Shown here piece by piece: positions 27,307 through 34,861 of a stretch of DNA of 64,000 nt. Below the pieces are notes generated by a model. That model made no database searches. It was not told the origin of the DNA and saw only the letters and a program-made list of their open reading frames with translations. The DNA is from Kineosporiaceae bacterium (GTDB lineage Bacteria > Actinomycetota > Actinomycetes > Actinomycetales > Kineosporiaceae). The stretch covers positions 124,001-188,000 of the forward strand of contig JADJPO010000002.1 in NCBI GenBank assembly GCA_016713225.1, in the 5' to 3' direction. Numbering within the stretch: the stretch's first letter is position 1; each line of letters starts with the position of its first letter. A program made the position numbers and the translations under genes.

Positions 27307-28338
27307 GTGCCCCTATTGAACGATGTGGATGTGGTGGATCGCGCGCTGGCTGGCCTGGCCGACGTGGGACTCCGAGCGGTCCGGCGAGGTGAGGGGGTGG
27401 TGGTCCACGCCGGGGATGGCGCGCACCGCAGGTACCGGCTCGTGGTTCGTGATCGGATGACGGCGCCGGTGGCGGGGGCGATCGAGGCACCTGGTGAGGC
27501 GGCGGGTGCGGCGACGTTGGTGGTGGCACCGTTCGTTCCGGAGCCGGCGGCTGTGGTGTTGCGTGGGCGGGGTGTGGACTATGTGGATGCCGCCGGGAAC
27601 GTGTCGTTGCGCTGGGGCGGCGTCTGGATCGACGTTCGTGGACGGCGCCGGGTCGTGGCCGATGTCCCGGTGACCGCGCCGAGCGCGCGGCGTCCGTTCA
27701 CGCGTTCGGGGGCGCAGGTGACCTTCTGTCTGTTGTCCTGGCCGCAGCTGTGCGCGACGAGTGTGCGCGAGATCGCCGCGGCCAGTGGGACGGCGGTGGG
27801 CACGGCACAGGCTGTACTGCAGGACCTGATCACGGGTGGCTACCTGGTCGGGGCCGGCGCCGGGCGGCGCTTGGTGCGTGGCGGGGAATTGCTGACCCGG
27901 TGGGCGGAGGCCTATGCCCTGTCGCTCTACGCCTCGCTCGAGTTGGGCACGTACCACGTCGAGGACCCGCGCTGGTGGACCGATGCCGGCGAGGAGTTGC
28001 TCGACGCGGGGGTCGATCTGGGGGGTGAGGCGGCCGCGTCGCGGATGGATGCGCATCTGCGCCCCAGCGGGGCGATCCTCTACGCCGAGACAGTCCCGGC
28101 GGGCGTGCTGGCCGCCCATCGGTGCCGCCGCGTCCAGCGACCTGACGAGGCAAACGTGGTGGTGCGCAGGCGGTTCTGGACCGTCCCGCAGGAGTCGGAT
28201 CGGACGGAACCGCAGGGGTTGGCGCCCTCGGTGTTGGTCTATGCCGATCTGCTGGTCTCGGGAGATCCCCGTCAGCGCGAACACGCTCTGCGAGTGAGGA
28301 GTGGTGATGCTCGACTGCGTCGGCTCGACGGAAGCTGA
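27307..28338 (+). CDS. AbiEi-type antitoxin (copy B, intact orphan)
   Basis: A 343-aa near-identical copy of the protein at 23225, differing at four residues (Ser/Ala, Met/Val, Ala/Val and Pro/Arg). Promoter, operator and start are kept. Its own toxin gene is destroyed, so it is an antitoxin without a local partner, probably able to neutralise the toxin of copy A and to repress both promoters. The high identity means either recent duplication, two insertions of closely related elements, or gene conversion. Confidence 0.85.
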   Translation: MPLLNDVDVVDRALAGLADVGLRAVRRGEGVVVHAGDGAHRRYRLVVRDRMTAPVAGAIEAPGEAAGAATLVVAPFVPEPAAVVLRGRGVDYVDAAGNVSLRWGGVWIDVRGRRRVVADVPVTAPSARRPFTRSGAQVTFCLLSWPQLCATSVREIAAASGTAVGTAQAVLQDLITGGYLVGAGAGRRLVRGGELLTRWAEAYALSLYASLELGTYHVEDPRWWTDAGEELLDAGVDLGGEAAASRMDAHLRPSGAILYAETVPAGVLAAHRCRRVQRPDEANVVVRRRFWTVPQESDRTEPQGLAPSVLVYADLLVSGDPRQREHALRVRSGDARLRRLDGS

Positions 28339-28579
28339 CCTCCTGGCAGGCCCTCGGCCGACTCACCGCTGCCCTCGGCGCCCCAGCATCTGGCCTCATG
28401 GTCATCGGCGCCACAGCTCGAAACATCCTGTCCATCGGCCTGTTCGGCCGCTTGCCTCAACGAGGTACCCGCGATGTCGACATCGCGGTCGCCGTCGCGT
28501 CGTGGCCCGCCTACGACCACAGGCTCAATGTCCTCGGACTCCACTCGCCAACGGTTTCGGTGCGGAGGTCGCCTCCTGA
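28307..28579 (+). pseudogene. AbiEii-type toxin (copy B), decayed
   Basis: Compared with copy A it has three deletions: 8 bp after GACCTCCTG (a frameshift near 28346), a large in-gene deletion at about 28517 and another at about 28544. GATARN and RGTRDVDIAV remain readable in a shifted frame, but the C-terminal two thirds are gone. Loss of toxin with antitoxin kept is a safe route of decay. Confidence 0.9.
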
Positions 28580-28695
28580 CCATGCGGCCCGAGTCGACCA
28601 TCGTGACGCCCTTCGGACCTCTCGCCCCACGAACGCCCCACCATCAGCGTCCTGCCGCGAATGCGGCCCGCGGCGCATCGACCGTGTGGCGGTTT

Positions 28696-28737
28696 CGGAT
28701 CAAGAGGTCAGGGGTTCGAATCCCTTCCGGCGCGCAG
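28696..28737 (+). repeat. attR, diverged tRNA-Arg 3' copy
   Basis: Matches tRNA-Arg positions 6094-6135 with about four substitutions; the T-arm GGGGTTCGAATCCC is exact. It marks the right boundary of the island. The substitutions suggest that it is the displaced original tRNA end, or an older att site. Confidence 0.8.
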
Positions 28738-28782
28738 CGTGAGTTCCCGATGAACAGCCCTTCCGAGAGCGGTGCGGCGTGG

Positions 28783-29224
28783 TCATCGCGTCCACCGGAC
28801 GCCGGCTGCGCGGACGTAGCGCCGCCAGACGTACGGCCACGGGACGACCGCGAGGATGACCACGACGAGTGAGTTCTTGACCAGCATGTCGGTGGTGGCC
28901 GAGTCGAGGCCGTCGCCGAGGGCCTGCGGCAGCGCGACCAGCCCGAGCCACAGCAGCTTCCAGGCGGACTCGAACAGCAGTACCGGCAGCATCATCAGCG
29001 GGTGTCGCAGGCCCAGGAGTGCCCCGAGGGACATGGCGACCAACATGGTCAGGGTGACGCCCTCGTAGAGCGGCATGGAGGAGGCGTCCCGGAGCAGCGG
29101 CCACTTGACGAGGGCGAGTCCGAGGCCCATGAACAGGTAGCCCGCCACGCATCAGGTTCAACCGGATGAGTGACAGCTCGGCGGTGACGGTGGGGGCAGA
29201 GGTGGCAGAGGTGGCGGTGGACAT
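28783..29224 (-). pseudogene. Small multi-pass membrane protein, frameshifted
   Basis: Start MSTATSATSAPTV has AAGGAG 7 nt upstream of the ATG at 29224. The frame SLIRLNLMR continues one base out of phase as GYLFMGLGLALVKWPLL and then three more hydrophobic segments. The span is one base too long for a 146-aa frame, pointing to a single inserted G near 29148. It resembles unnamed four-helix membrane proteins common in Actinobacteria. It is the first core gene past attR, so either a pseudogene or a sequence error. Confidence 0.65.
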
Positions 29225-29532
29225 GGTGCTACTCCTTCGCGGTGGAGGTTTGTGGTAGCCCGGCGATGCCGAAGCGGCGACCGCCGAGCGAGTGGCCGAT
29301 GTCGATGACGCTAGGAACCGACGTGGTGAGGTCACATCACCACGTCATGTGACCGGGCTGGTGATTCGGTTCGAAGGGCAGGGATCCGTGAGGTGGCTTT
29401 GACGTGCCCGAGCGGCGGGGTGCAGCCGGCACCTTCCACGCAGACCCGTCGCTGACCTCCCGCCCACGGACGGAGGCGCCGCGTGGAATGTGCAGTCCGC
29501 AGTGCGTGAAAGGTGGACTCACCGCCGGTTGC
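29225..29532. other. Intergenic, no gene seen
   Basis: About 300 bases between two minus-strand genes. Short open frames on both strands show no recognisable features. The promoter for the frameshifted membrane protein should be near 29225-29280. Confidence 0.4.
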
Positions 29533-30120
29533 TCAGCTCGTCGACGGGTCGAGCGTCGGCCATCGATCCACCGCCCAGGCGAGCCAGGTCGACCACTCGC
29601 TCGGTGGGCCGGGGATCTCCTCTCCCGCGAGTTCGGCGGCGTCCGGCGCCTGGAACTGGCCACGCCAGGAGACAACATCTGACTCGGGCATCGGGAAGCT
29701 CTCGTGTGGCCTCTCCGCTTGACGGTGCGCGATACGGGCGAGTTGGACGTCCAGCTCGACGGGCAGGTACACCACCCGACACGCCACGTCGGCCTCGTCG
29801 GCCAGCCAACGCAGAGCCGACCGCTCGTCTCGACCCCAGAGCCCGAAATCGAGGACCACGCTGGTCCCCAGCCGCAGGGCCTGCAGCGCCAGAGTGATCA
29901 TTCGGCCCTCCAGGATGTCGCGCTTGCCGTCGGCGGTCAGTGACTCGCCGAACAAGGGGAGGTGCCACTCGTCGGGGGTGAGCCGCAGTGCGCGATGCGA
30001 CCCGGCCAGCTCGCGGGCGAGGGTCGTCTTACCGGCGGCAGGCAGCCCGACCATCAAGAACAGTGTGGCGTCGGGGGATCCGACGCGTGGATCGGATGGC
30101 TCGTGCTGCGGTGCGCGCAT
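29533..30120 (-). CDS. P-loop kinase / AAA-type ATP-binding protein
   Basis: A 195-aa protein with Walker A MVGLPAAGKTTLAREL near the N-terminus, an LID-like Arg-rich part and a final Trp-rich tail. The layout (P-loop, then RLTPDEWHLPLF, VVLDFGLWGRDERSAL and VYLPVELDVQLARI) fits small kinases of the zeta-toxin/chloramphenicol-phosphotransferase type, often simply called AAA family ATPase. The substrate is unknown. The ATG at 30120 has CAGGAG 6 nt upstream, better than upstream starts. It lies alone next to the island edge. Confidence 0.8.
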   Translation of the reverse strand: MRAPQHEPSDPRVGSPDATLFLMVGLPAAGKTTLARELAGSHRALRLTPDEWHLPLFGESLTADGKRDILEGRMITLALQALRLGTSVVLDFGLWGRDERSALRWLADEADVACRVVYLPVELDVQLARIAHRQAERPHESFPMPESDVVSWRGQFQAPDAAELAGEEIPGPPSEWSTWLAWAVDRWPTLDPSTS

Positions 30121-30417
30121 GCATGGCTCCTGGTCGAAGGCGGGGCCAGACAACGCGGAACGGCCGTCTGGCGGGAAGCCTGACGGCGCGGAACCGAGGA
30201 AGGACCGGCGAGGTGCCCGCGCCGTCAGTGAGAACGGCGGGGGCGCGTCACGCAGGCGAAAGCGCACATGTATGCGACGTTACCGAGTCTGCCCTGAGGC
30301 CGGAACGCGGTGATGCGTCAGAGTGCACTGATCGTGCAATGTGGCGTTGGATCACGCCATTCCCGCGCCAAGGCGGGCACCGTTCTGCCGGCTCCAGGCA
30401 CCAGCGCGTGACTCGAG
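30121..30417. other. Intergenic, no gene seen
   Basis: Almost 300 bases before the next gene. Nothing beyond the upstream region of the kinase gene is supported. Confidence 0.4.
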
Positions 30418-30633
30418 CTACGGGGTGTCGTCCGGGGTGTCCCCGGGCTCGCGCTCCATCGACTGCGATCGAGCATGTTGCTGTTCCCGAAGGCCCTCGT
30501 CCTCCAGGGAAGGGTTACCGCTGGATCGGCCCATGGCCTCCTTCGCCCTCCCCTCGAGATCCTCCACCTGGTGAGGATCGAGCTCCGAACTGCGCCCGGA
30601 GTGTGGGTTCCGGTTCTGGTTCTGGTCGCTCAT
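30418..30633 (-). CDS. Small hydrophilic CsbD-like stress protein
   Basis: A 71-aa charged protein without hydrophobic segments. The stretch DLEGRAKEAMGRSSGNPSLE resembles the CsbD repeat (G-K-A-K-E-A-x-G-x), which is part of general stress regulons. The ATG at 30633 is a plausible start, with weak CAGGGT upstream. The Gln/Asn/Ser-rich composition suggests disorder. A true CsbD gene lies 0.7 kb away, so this area may be a small stress cluster. Confidence 0.55.
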   Translation of the reverse strand: MSDQNQNRNPHSGRSSELDPHQVEDLEGRAKEAMGRSSGNPSLEDEGLREQQHARSQSMEREPGDTPDDTP

Positions 30634-30806
30634 ACCCTGACGGCTACGTCGCTTGCTCGTCAGAGCTGCCCATCGATGTCGGCGCATGAGACGGGTCATA
30701 CCCCGATAGGGGCTTCCTATACCCCGGCCATGCTGGGTGAGGCGCTCGATCGTGCGCACGTGAACCGTGCTGTTCATGGTCATGTGCAGGCCGCGTGAAC
30801 GCGGCT

Positions 30807-31073
30807 TCACCCCAAGCGTTCGGGTCGATGACGCTCAGACCAGCTCACGGGTCCGCTGCGAGTCCCCACCGCAGCTCGGGCGAGTCGGCTGACCGCCGCC
30901 ACCAAGCCACCCCAGCCCGATCGTAGATCCACATTGGGCACCCTCAGCCACACGGCGCGCCGGGTCGCGAAGGCCCGGGCCAGCCGCGCATCCTGGCGCA
31001 GTTGCGCCTCGATGTCGTGGAGCAGCATCAACTCGCGCTCGGTGAGTCGATCCCGATCCTGGTTGTCTTCCAT
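30807..31073 (-). CDS. DUF3040-family protein
   Basis: An 88-aa protein starting MEDNQDRDRLTERELMLLHD and continuing IEAQLRQDARLARAF, the typical N-terminal pattern of DUF3040 proteins (L-S-E-x-E, then I-E-x-x-L-x-x-D). Most family members have a membrane hairpin after this motif; here only a weakly hydrophobic part (WGGLVAAVSRLARAAVG) follows, so it may be a short variant. The function is unknown. The ATG at 31073 has GGGAGG 6 nt upstream. Confidence 0.7.
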   Translation of the reverse strand: MEDNQDRDRLTERELMLLHDIEAQLRQDARLARAFATRRAVWLRVPNVDLRSGWGGLVAAVSRLARAAVGTRSGPVSWSERHRPERLG

Positions 31074-31099
31074 CTGCGGCCTCCCGCTCCCGTCCCGAG

Positions 31100-31240
31100 T
31101 CACGTTCGGCGTCTGGGTTCTTCGTGCCGCAGGATGCGTGCCAGGAAGAGCAGGAACACTCCCAGGACGAGCCACCCGGCAGTGAGCAGGACGATGCCTC
31201 CGGTCATGGCGAGGGAGGTACCCCGGGAGGCCGATCTCAT
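31100..31240 (-). CDS. Small single-pass membrane protein
   Basis: A possible 46-aa protein with one hydrophobic helix (GGIVLLTAGWLVLGVFLLFLA) and a basic tail (RILRHEEPRRRT). It lies 26 bases upstream of the DUF3040 gene on the same strand and may be co-transcribed. There is no clear ribosome site, and an internal ATG would give 35 aa. Moderate doubt remains. Confidence 0.4.
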   Translation of the reverse strand: MRSASRGTSLAMTGGIVLLTAGWLVLGVFLLFLARILRHEEPRRRT

Positions 31241-31370
31241 GCAGCGCCGCGGACGGACTCTGCCGTCGTCGGCCACGTGCACCTCAGCGACCGAGCTGTG
31301 GTTACCCGGGCGCCCGTGGGGTAGATGCACCGTGCCCGTACACGACGGGTCTGCGAGAGAGGGCAACGCT

Positions 31371-31544
31371 ATGGGTATCGACGACACGATCGGCAACACG
31401 GCCGAGGAACTGCGCGGCAAGGCCAAGGAAGGCGCTGGAAAGGCCACGGACGACGAGGAGCTCGAGGCCGAGGGCCGCACCGACCAGGCGAAGGCGAATC
31501 TGAAGCAGGCCGGCCAGAAGGTCAAGAAGGCCTTCGGATCCTGA
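31371..31544 (+). CDS. CsbD-family stress protein
   Basis: A 57-aa protein of the CsbD family: MGIDDTIGNTAEELRGKAKE, then a second repeat-like part (DEELEAEGRTDQAKANLKQA). The family is controlled by general stress sigma factors in other bacteria; its mechanism is not known. The ATG at 31371 has GAGAGGG about 8 nt upstream. It converges with katG, separated by a strong bidirectional hairpin. Confidence 0.9.
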   Translation: MGIDDTIGNTAEELRGKAKEGAGKATDDEELEAEGRTDQAKANLKQAGQKVKKAFGS

Positions 31545-31563
31545 GGCGAACGATGAACGGGCA

Positions 31564-31602
31564 CGGGGCGCCGTGCGAGCCAATGGCCCGCACGGCGCCC
31601 CG
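31564..31602. terminator. Bidirectional terminator between csbD-like gene and katG
   Basis: A perfect 14-bp stem (31564-31577 with 31589-31602) around an 11-nt loop, between two convergent gene ends. It probably serves both transcripts. Confidence 0.75.
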
Positions 31603-31618
31603 GGTTCGTGACCCGACC

Positions 31619-33811
31619 TCAGCGGTGCGCGTCGAAGCGGTCGAGCATCATCACCTTGTCCCACGCGCCGACGAAGTCGCGGACGAACTTCTCCCCCGCG
31701 TCGTCGGCTGCGTACACCTCGGCGATGGCCCGCAGCACCGAGTTCGACCCGAAGACCAGGTCATTGCGGGTGGCGGTCCAACGCACCTGACCGGAGGCGG
31801 CGTCCCGGCCCTCGAAGGTCTCCTCGCCCTCAGAGGTCGGCGACCAGGTCGTCGACAGGTCGAGGATGTTGACCAGGAAGTCGGCCGTCAGTGCACCCGG
31901 CCGCTGCGTGAACACCCCGTGCGACGAACCCTGCGCGTTCGCGCCCAGCACGCGCAGCCCGGCCACCAGCACGGTCAGCTCCGGCGCGCTCAGCGTCAGC
32001 AGCTGCGCCCGGTCGATCAGCCGGGCCTCGGTCGGACGCTCGCTGCCCTTGCCGAGGTAGTTGCGGAACCCGTCGCTGGTCGGCTCGAGCACCGCGAAGG
32101 ACTCGACGTCCGTCTGCTCCTGCGTGGCGTCGGTACGGCCCGGCGTGAACGGGACGACGAGGCTCACCCCGGCGTCCCCGGCGGCCTTCTCGACCGCGGC
32201 GCAGCCGCCGAGCACGATCAGGTCGGCCAGCGAAACCTGCTTGCCACCAGCGGATTGCGCGGCGTTGAAGCCCTGCTGGATGCCTTCCAGGGTGCGCAGC
32301 ACCTTGGCCAGCTGCGCCGGATCGTTGACCTCCCACTGATTCTGGGGCGCCAACCGGATGCGGGCGCCGTTCGCGCCGCCCCGCTTGTCGGTGCCGCGGA
32401 ACGTCGAGGCCGAGGCCCAGGCGGTCGAGACCAGTTCGGCCACCGTCAGATCCGAGCCGAGAATGGTCTGCTTCAGGGTTGCGACGTCGTCCGGGCCGAT
32501 GAGCTCGTGCGTGACCGCCGGCACCGGGTCTTGCCAGATGAGCTGCTCGGACGGCACCTCGGGGCCGAGGTAGCGCTGGATCGGACCCATGTCGCGGTGG
32601 GTCAGCTTGAACCATGCCCGGGCGAACGCGTCGGCGAACTGGTCCGGGTTCTCGTAGAAGCGCCGGGAGATCGGCCCGTAGATCGGGTCGAGCCGCAGCG
32701 CGAGGTCGGTGGTCAGCATCACCGGAGGGTTGCGCTTGGTCGGGTCGTGCGCATCGGGCACGGCATCTGCCGCCGCGGGGTCGGTCGGCACCCACTGCCA
32801 GGCGCCCGCCGGGCTCTTGACCAGGTCCCAGTCGTAGCGGAACAGCGTCTCGAAGAAGCTGTTGTCCCACGTGGTGGGGGTCGGCGTCCAGGCGCCCTCG
32901 AGACCACTGGTGATGGTGTCGCCGCCCTTGCCCGATCCGTTGCTGTTCTGCCAGCCCAGGCCCATCGCCTGGATCGGGGCAGCCTCGGGCTCGGGGCCGA
33001 CGTGCGTCGCCGGCGCGGCGCCGTGGGTCTTGCCGAAGGAGTGCCCACCGGCGATCAGCGCCACGGTCTCCTCGTCGTTCATCGCCATGCGCGCGAACGT
33101 CTCGCGAATGTCGTGGGCGGCGGCCAGCGCGCTCGGCTGTCCGTTCGGACCCTCGGGGTTGACGTAGATCAGGCCCATCTGGACGGCGGCCAGCGGGTTG
33201 GCGAGCTTGCGATCACCGTTGTAGCGCTGATCGCCCAGCCACTCGCCCTCGTTGCCCCAGTCGACGTGCTCGGGCTCCCAGACGTCCTGGCGCCCACCGC
33301 CGAAGCCGAAGGTGCGAAAGCCCATGGACTCCAGGGCACAGTTGCCGGCCAGCACCATCAGGTCGGCCCACGACAGTTTGCGGCCGTACTTCTGCTTGAC
33401 CGGCCACAGCAGCCGGCGGGCCTTGTCGAGGTTGGCGTTGTCCGGCCAGCTGTTCAGCGGCGCGAACCGCTGCTGCCCGGCACCGGCGCCACCGCGACCG
33501 TCCTGGATCCGGTAGGTGCCGGCGCTGTGCCAGGCCATGCGGATGAACAGCGGCCCGTAGTGGCCCCAGTCGGCCGGCCACCAGTCCTGCGAGGTGGTCA
33601 TGACGGTCTCGATGTCCGCCTTCACGGCCGCCAGGTCGAGGCTGGAGAACTCTGCGGCGTAGTCGAAATCGGCGCCCATCGGGTCACCCGAGGCCGGCCG
33701 CTGATGCAGCACGCTGACGTCGAGTTGATTGGGCCACCAGTCGTTGTTGGACCGGGCACGCGTGGTGCGTCCCTCGGCGGCCACCAGGGCAGGGTTGGTC
33801 TCGTCGGCCAC
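31619..33811 (-). CDS. katG: Catalase-peroxidase
   Basis: A 730-aa bifunctional haem enzyme that breaks down hydrogen peroxide. The distal site IRMAWHSAGTYR (Arg, Trp, His), the Tyr in QMGLIYVNPEGPNG and the Met in ARMAMNDEETVALI form the Met-Tyr-Trp adduct needed for catalase activity. The proximal haem ligand lies in AGGHSFGKTHGA. The C-terminal half is the usual non-haem duplicate. I chose the GTG at 33811 because AAGGAG lies 6 nt upstream; the frame is open to 33835. furA lies 116 bp upstream on the same strand, the usual actinobacterial furA-katG order. Confidence 0.97.
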   Translation of the reverse strand: MADETNPALVAAEGRTTRARSNNDWWPNQLDVSVLHQRPASGDPMGADFDYAAEFSSLDLAAVKADIETVMTTSQDWWPADWGHYGPLFIRMAWHSAGTYRIQDGRGGAGAGQQRFAPLNSWPDNANLDKARRLLWPVKQKYGRKLSWADLMVLAGNCALESMGFRTFGFGGGRQDVWEPEHVDWGNEGEWLGDQRYNGDRKLANPLAAVQMGLIYVNPEGPNGQPSALAAAHDIRETFARMAMNDEETVALIAGGHSFGKTHGAAPATHVGPEPEAAPIQAMGLGWQNSNGSGKGGDTITSGLEGAWTPTPTTWDNSFFETLFRYDWDLVKSPAGAWQWVPTDPAAADAVPDAHDPTKRNPPVMLTTDLALRLDPIYGPISRRFYENPDQFADAFARAWFKLTHRDMGPIQRYLGPEVPSEQLIWQDPVPAVTHELIGPDDVATLKQTILGSDLTVAELVSTAWASASTFRGTDKRGGANGARIRLAPQNQWEVNDPAQLAKVLRTLEGIQQGFNAAQSAGGKQVSLADLIVLGGCAAVEKAAGDAGVSLVVPFTPGRTDATQEQTDVESFAVLEPTSDGFRNYLGKGSERPTEARLIDRAQLLTLSAPELTVLVAGLRVLGANAQGSSHGVFTQRPGALTADFLVNILDLSTTWSPTSEGEETFEGRDAASGQVRWTATRNDLVFGSNSVLRAIAEVYAADDAGEKFVRDFVGAWDKVMMLDRFDAHR

Positions 33812-33927
33812 AGTGCTCTCCTTCATTGGGGACATCTGTCACATATCGGGTCGTGAACGGTGCATCGATCCGGGTGCATCGATCGAACGGTGGGCGAGGT
33901 GCCCGGGCGGTGGTGGACGGCGGTTGG

Positions 33928-34356
33928 TCAGGTGGCGGCGGGGGAGCAGGTGGGGCAGGTGCCCCAGTAGACGACCTCGGCCTCGTCGATGACGTAGCCG
34001 TGATCGTCGGAGGCGGTCAGGCAGGGCGTGTAGTCGACCGCGCAGTCGACGTCCGCGATGGCGCCGCAACGGCGGCAGATGATGTGGTGGTGGTTGTCGC
34101 CGACCCGCGCCTCGTAGCGGGGAACCGAGCCGGCTGGTTCGATGCGCCGTAGCAGTCCTGCCGTGGTCAGGGCGCGCAGGACGTCGTAGACGGCCTGGGT
34201 CGACACCTCGCCGAGTTCGTCGCGGACGATCCGGATGATCGAGTCGGTGTCGGCGTGGGAGTGCGTGTGGACGGCGCGCAACACGGCGACCCGGGGGCGG
34301 GTCACACGCAGTCCCGCCTCGCGGAGCAGGGCTTCGGCCTCGGGCGTCGTCCTCAC
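33928..34356 (-). CDS. furA: Fur-family regulator of katG
   Basis: A 142-aa metal- or peroxide-responsive repressor. The winged helix (RVTRPRVAVLRAV, VSTQAVYDVLRALTTAGLLRRI) and the His-rich site (NHHHIICRRCG) are clear. The second Cys pair CPTC near the end completes the structural zinc site. In mycobacteria and Streptomyces the equivalent protein represses itself and katG. It begins at GTG 34356 and has a palindromic operator about 20 bp upstream. Confidence 0.92.
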   Translation of the reverse strand: MRTTPEAEALLREAGLRVTRPRVAVLRAVHTHSHADTDSIIRIVRDELGEVSTQAVYDVLRALTTAGLLRRIEPAGSVPRYEARVGDNHHHIICRRCGAIADVDCAVDYTPCLTASDDHGYVIDEAEVVYWGTCPTCSPAAT

Positions 34357-34376
34357 GGGCCGTAGTCTGCCGCGTT

Positions 34377-34395
34377 TTCTGGAACTAGTCCAGAA
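34377..34395 (-). promoter_or_regulatory. Palindromic FurA operator candidate
   Basis: TTCTGGA-ACTAG-TCCAGAA is a 7-5-7 inverted repeat about 20 bp upstream of the furA start, in an AT-richer patch that also contains a second half-site AATCTGGATCAATTCC. It is the likely autoregulatory site. Confidence 0.6.
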
Positions 34396-34492
34396 CTAAT
34401 CTGGATCAATTCCAAAGGTGCAGCGCCTGCCCGTCCCATCGCGGTCGTCGCTCACGGGCTGCGTCGGGCGGGCTGCGGCGGGTCAGTGTCGG

Positions 34493-34807
34493 TCAGCGGC
34501 GGCGGTGGCGCGCGGTCCAACAGGCACGGTGCCAGTGTCGCCGGTCCTCCACGCCGCCGAAGGCACCGATCGGCTCCTCGGCGGGCCAGGCGACCAGATG
34601 CGCGACGCGTGGCGGGATCTGCTGGCGACAACCCGGGCACAGGTAGGCCTTGCCCGCGGCGGCCGCACTCACCGGCCGGACCAGCCACTCGCCGTCCGGG
34701 TGCTGCTCGAGTCGGCCGGTGCCGTACAGCGCTCGGTCGCGATCGATCACCGGCTCCGGGGAAGGCTCGCCCCTGGCGCGGCGACGGGGACGGTTGCTGC
34801 GCGGCAC
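34493..34807 (-). CDS. Small actinobacterial protein with CxxC and HxxC motifs
   Basis: A 104-aa basic protein. The conserved part YLCPGCRQQIPPRVAHLVAW and RRHWHRACW contains CxxC and HxxxC, which could form a zinc-binding site. Similar proteins are widespread in Actinobacteria and often mislabelled ATP/GTP-binding; there is no P-loop here. The function is unknown. The 3' end lies next to the furA upstream region. Confidence 0.75.
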   Translation of the reverse strand: MPRSNRPRRRARGEPSPEPVIDRDRALYGTGRLEQHPDGEWLVRPVSAAAAGKAYLCPGCRQQIPPRVAHLVAWPAEEPIGAFGGVEDRRHWHRACWTARHRRR

Positions 34808-34861
34808 CCGATCAGGGTGACAGACCCGTCGCAGACCGGCCCCGGCCCCGAGCCGGCCGGG

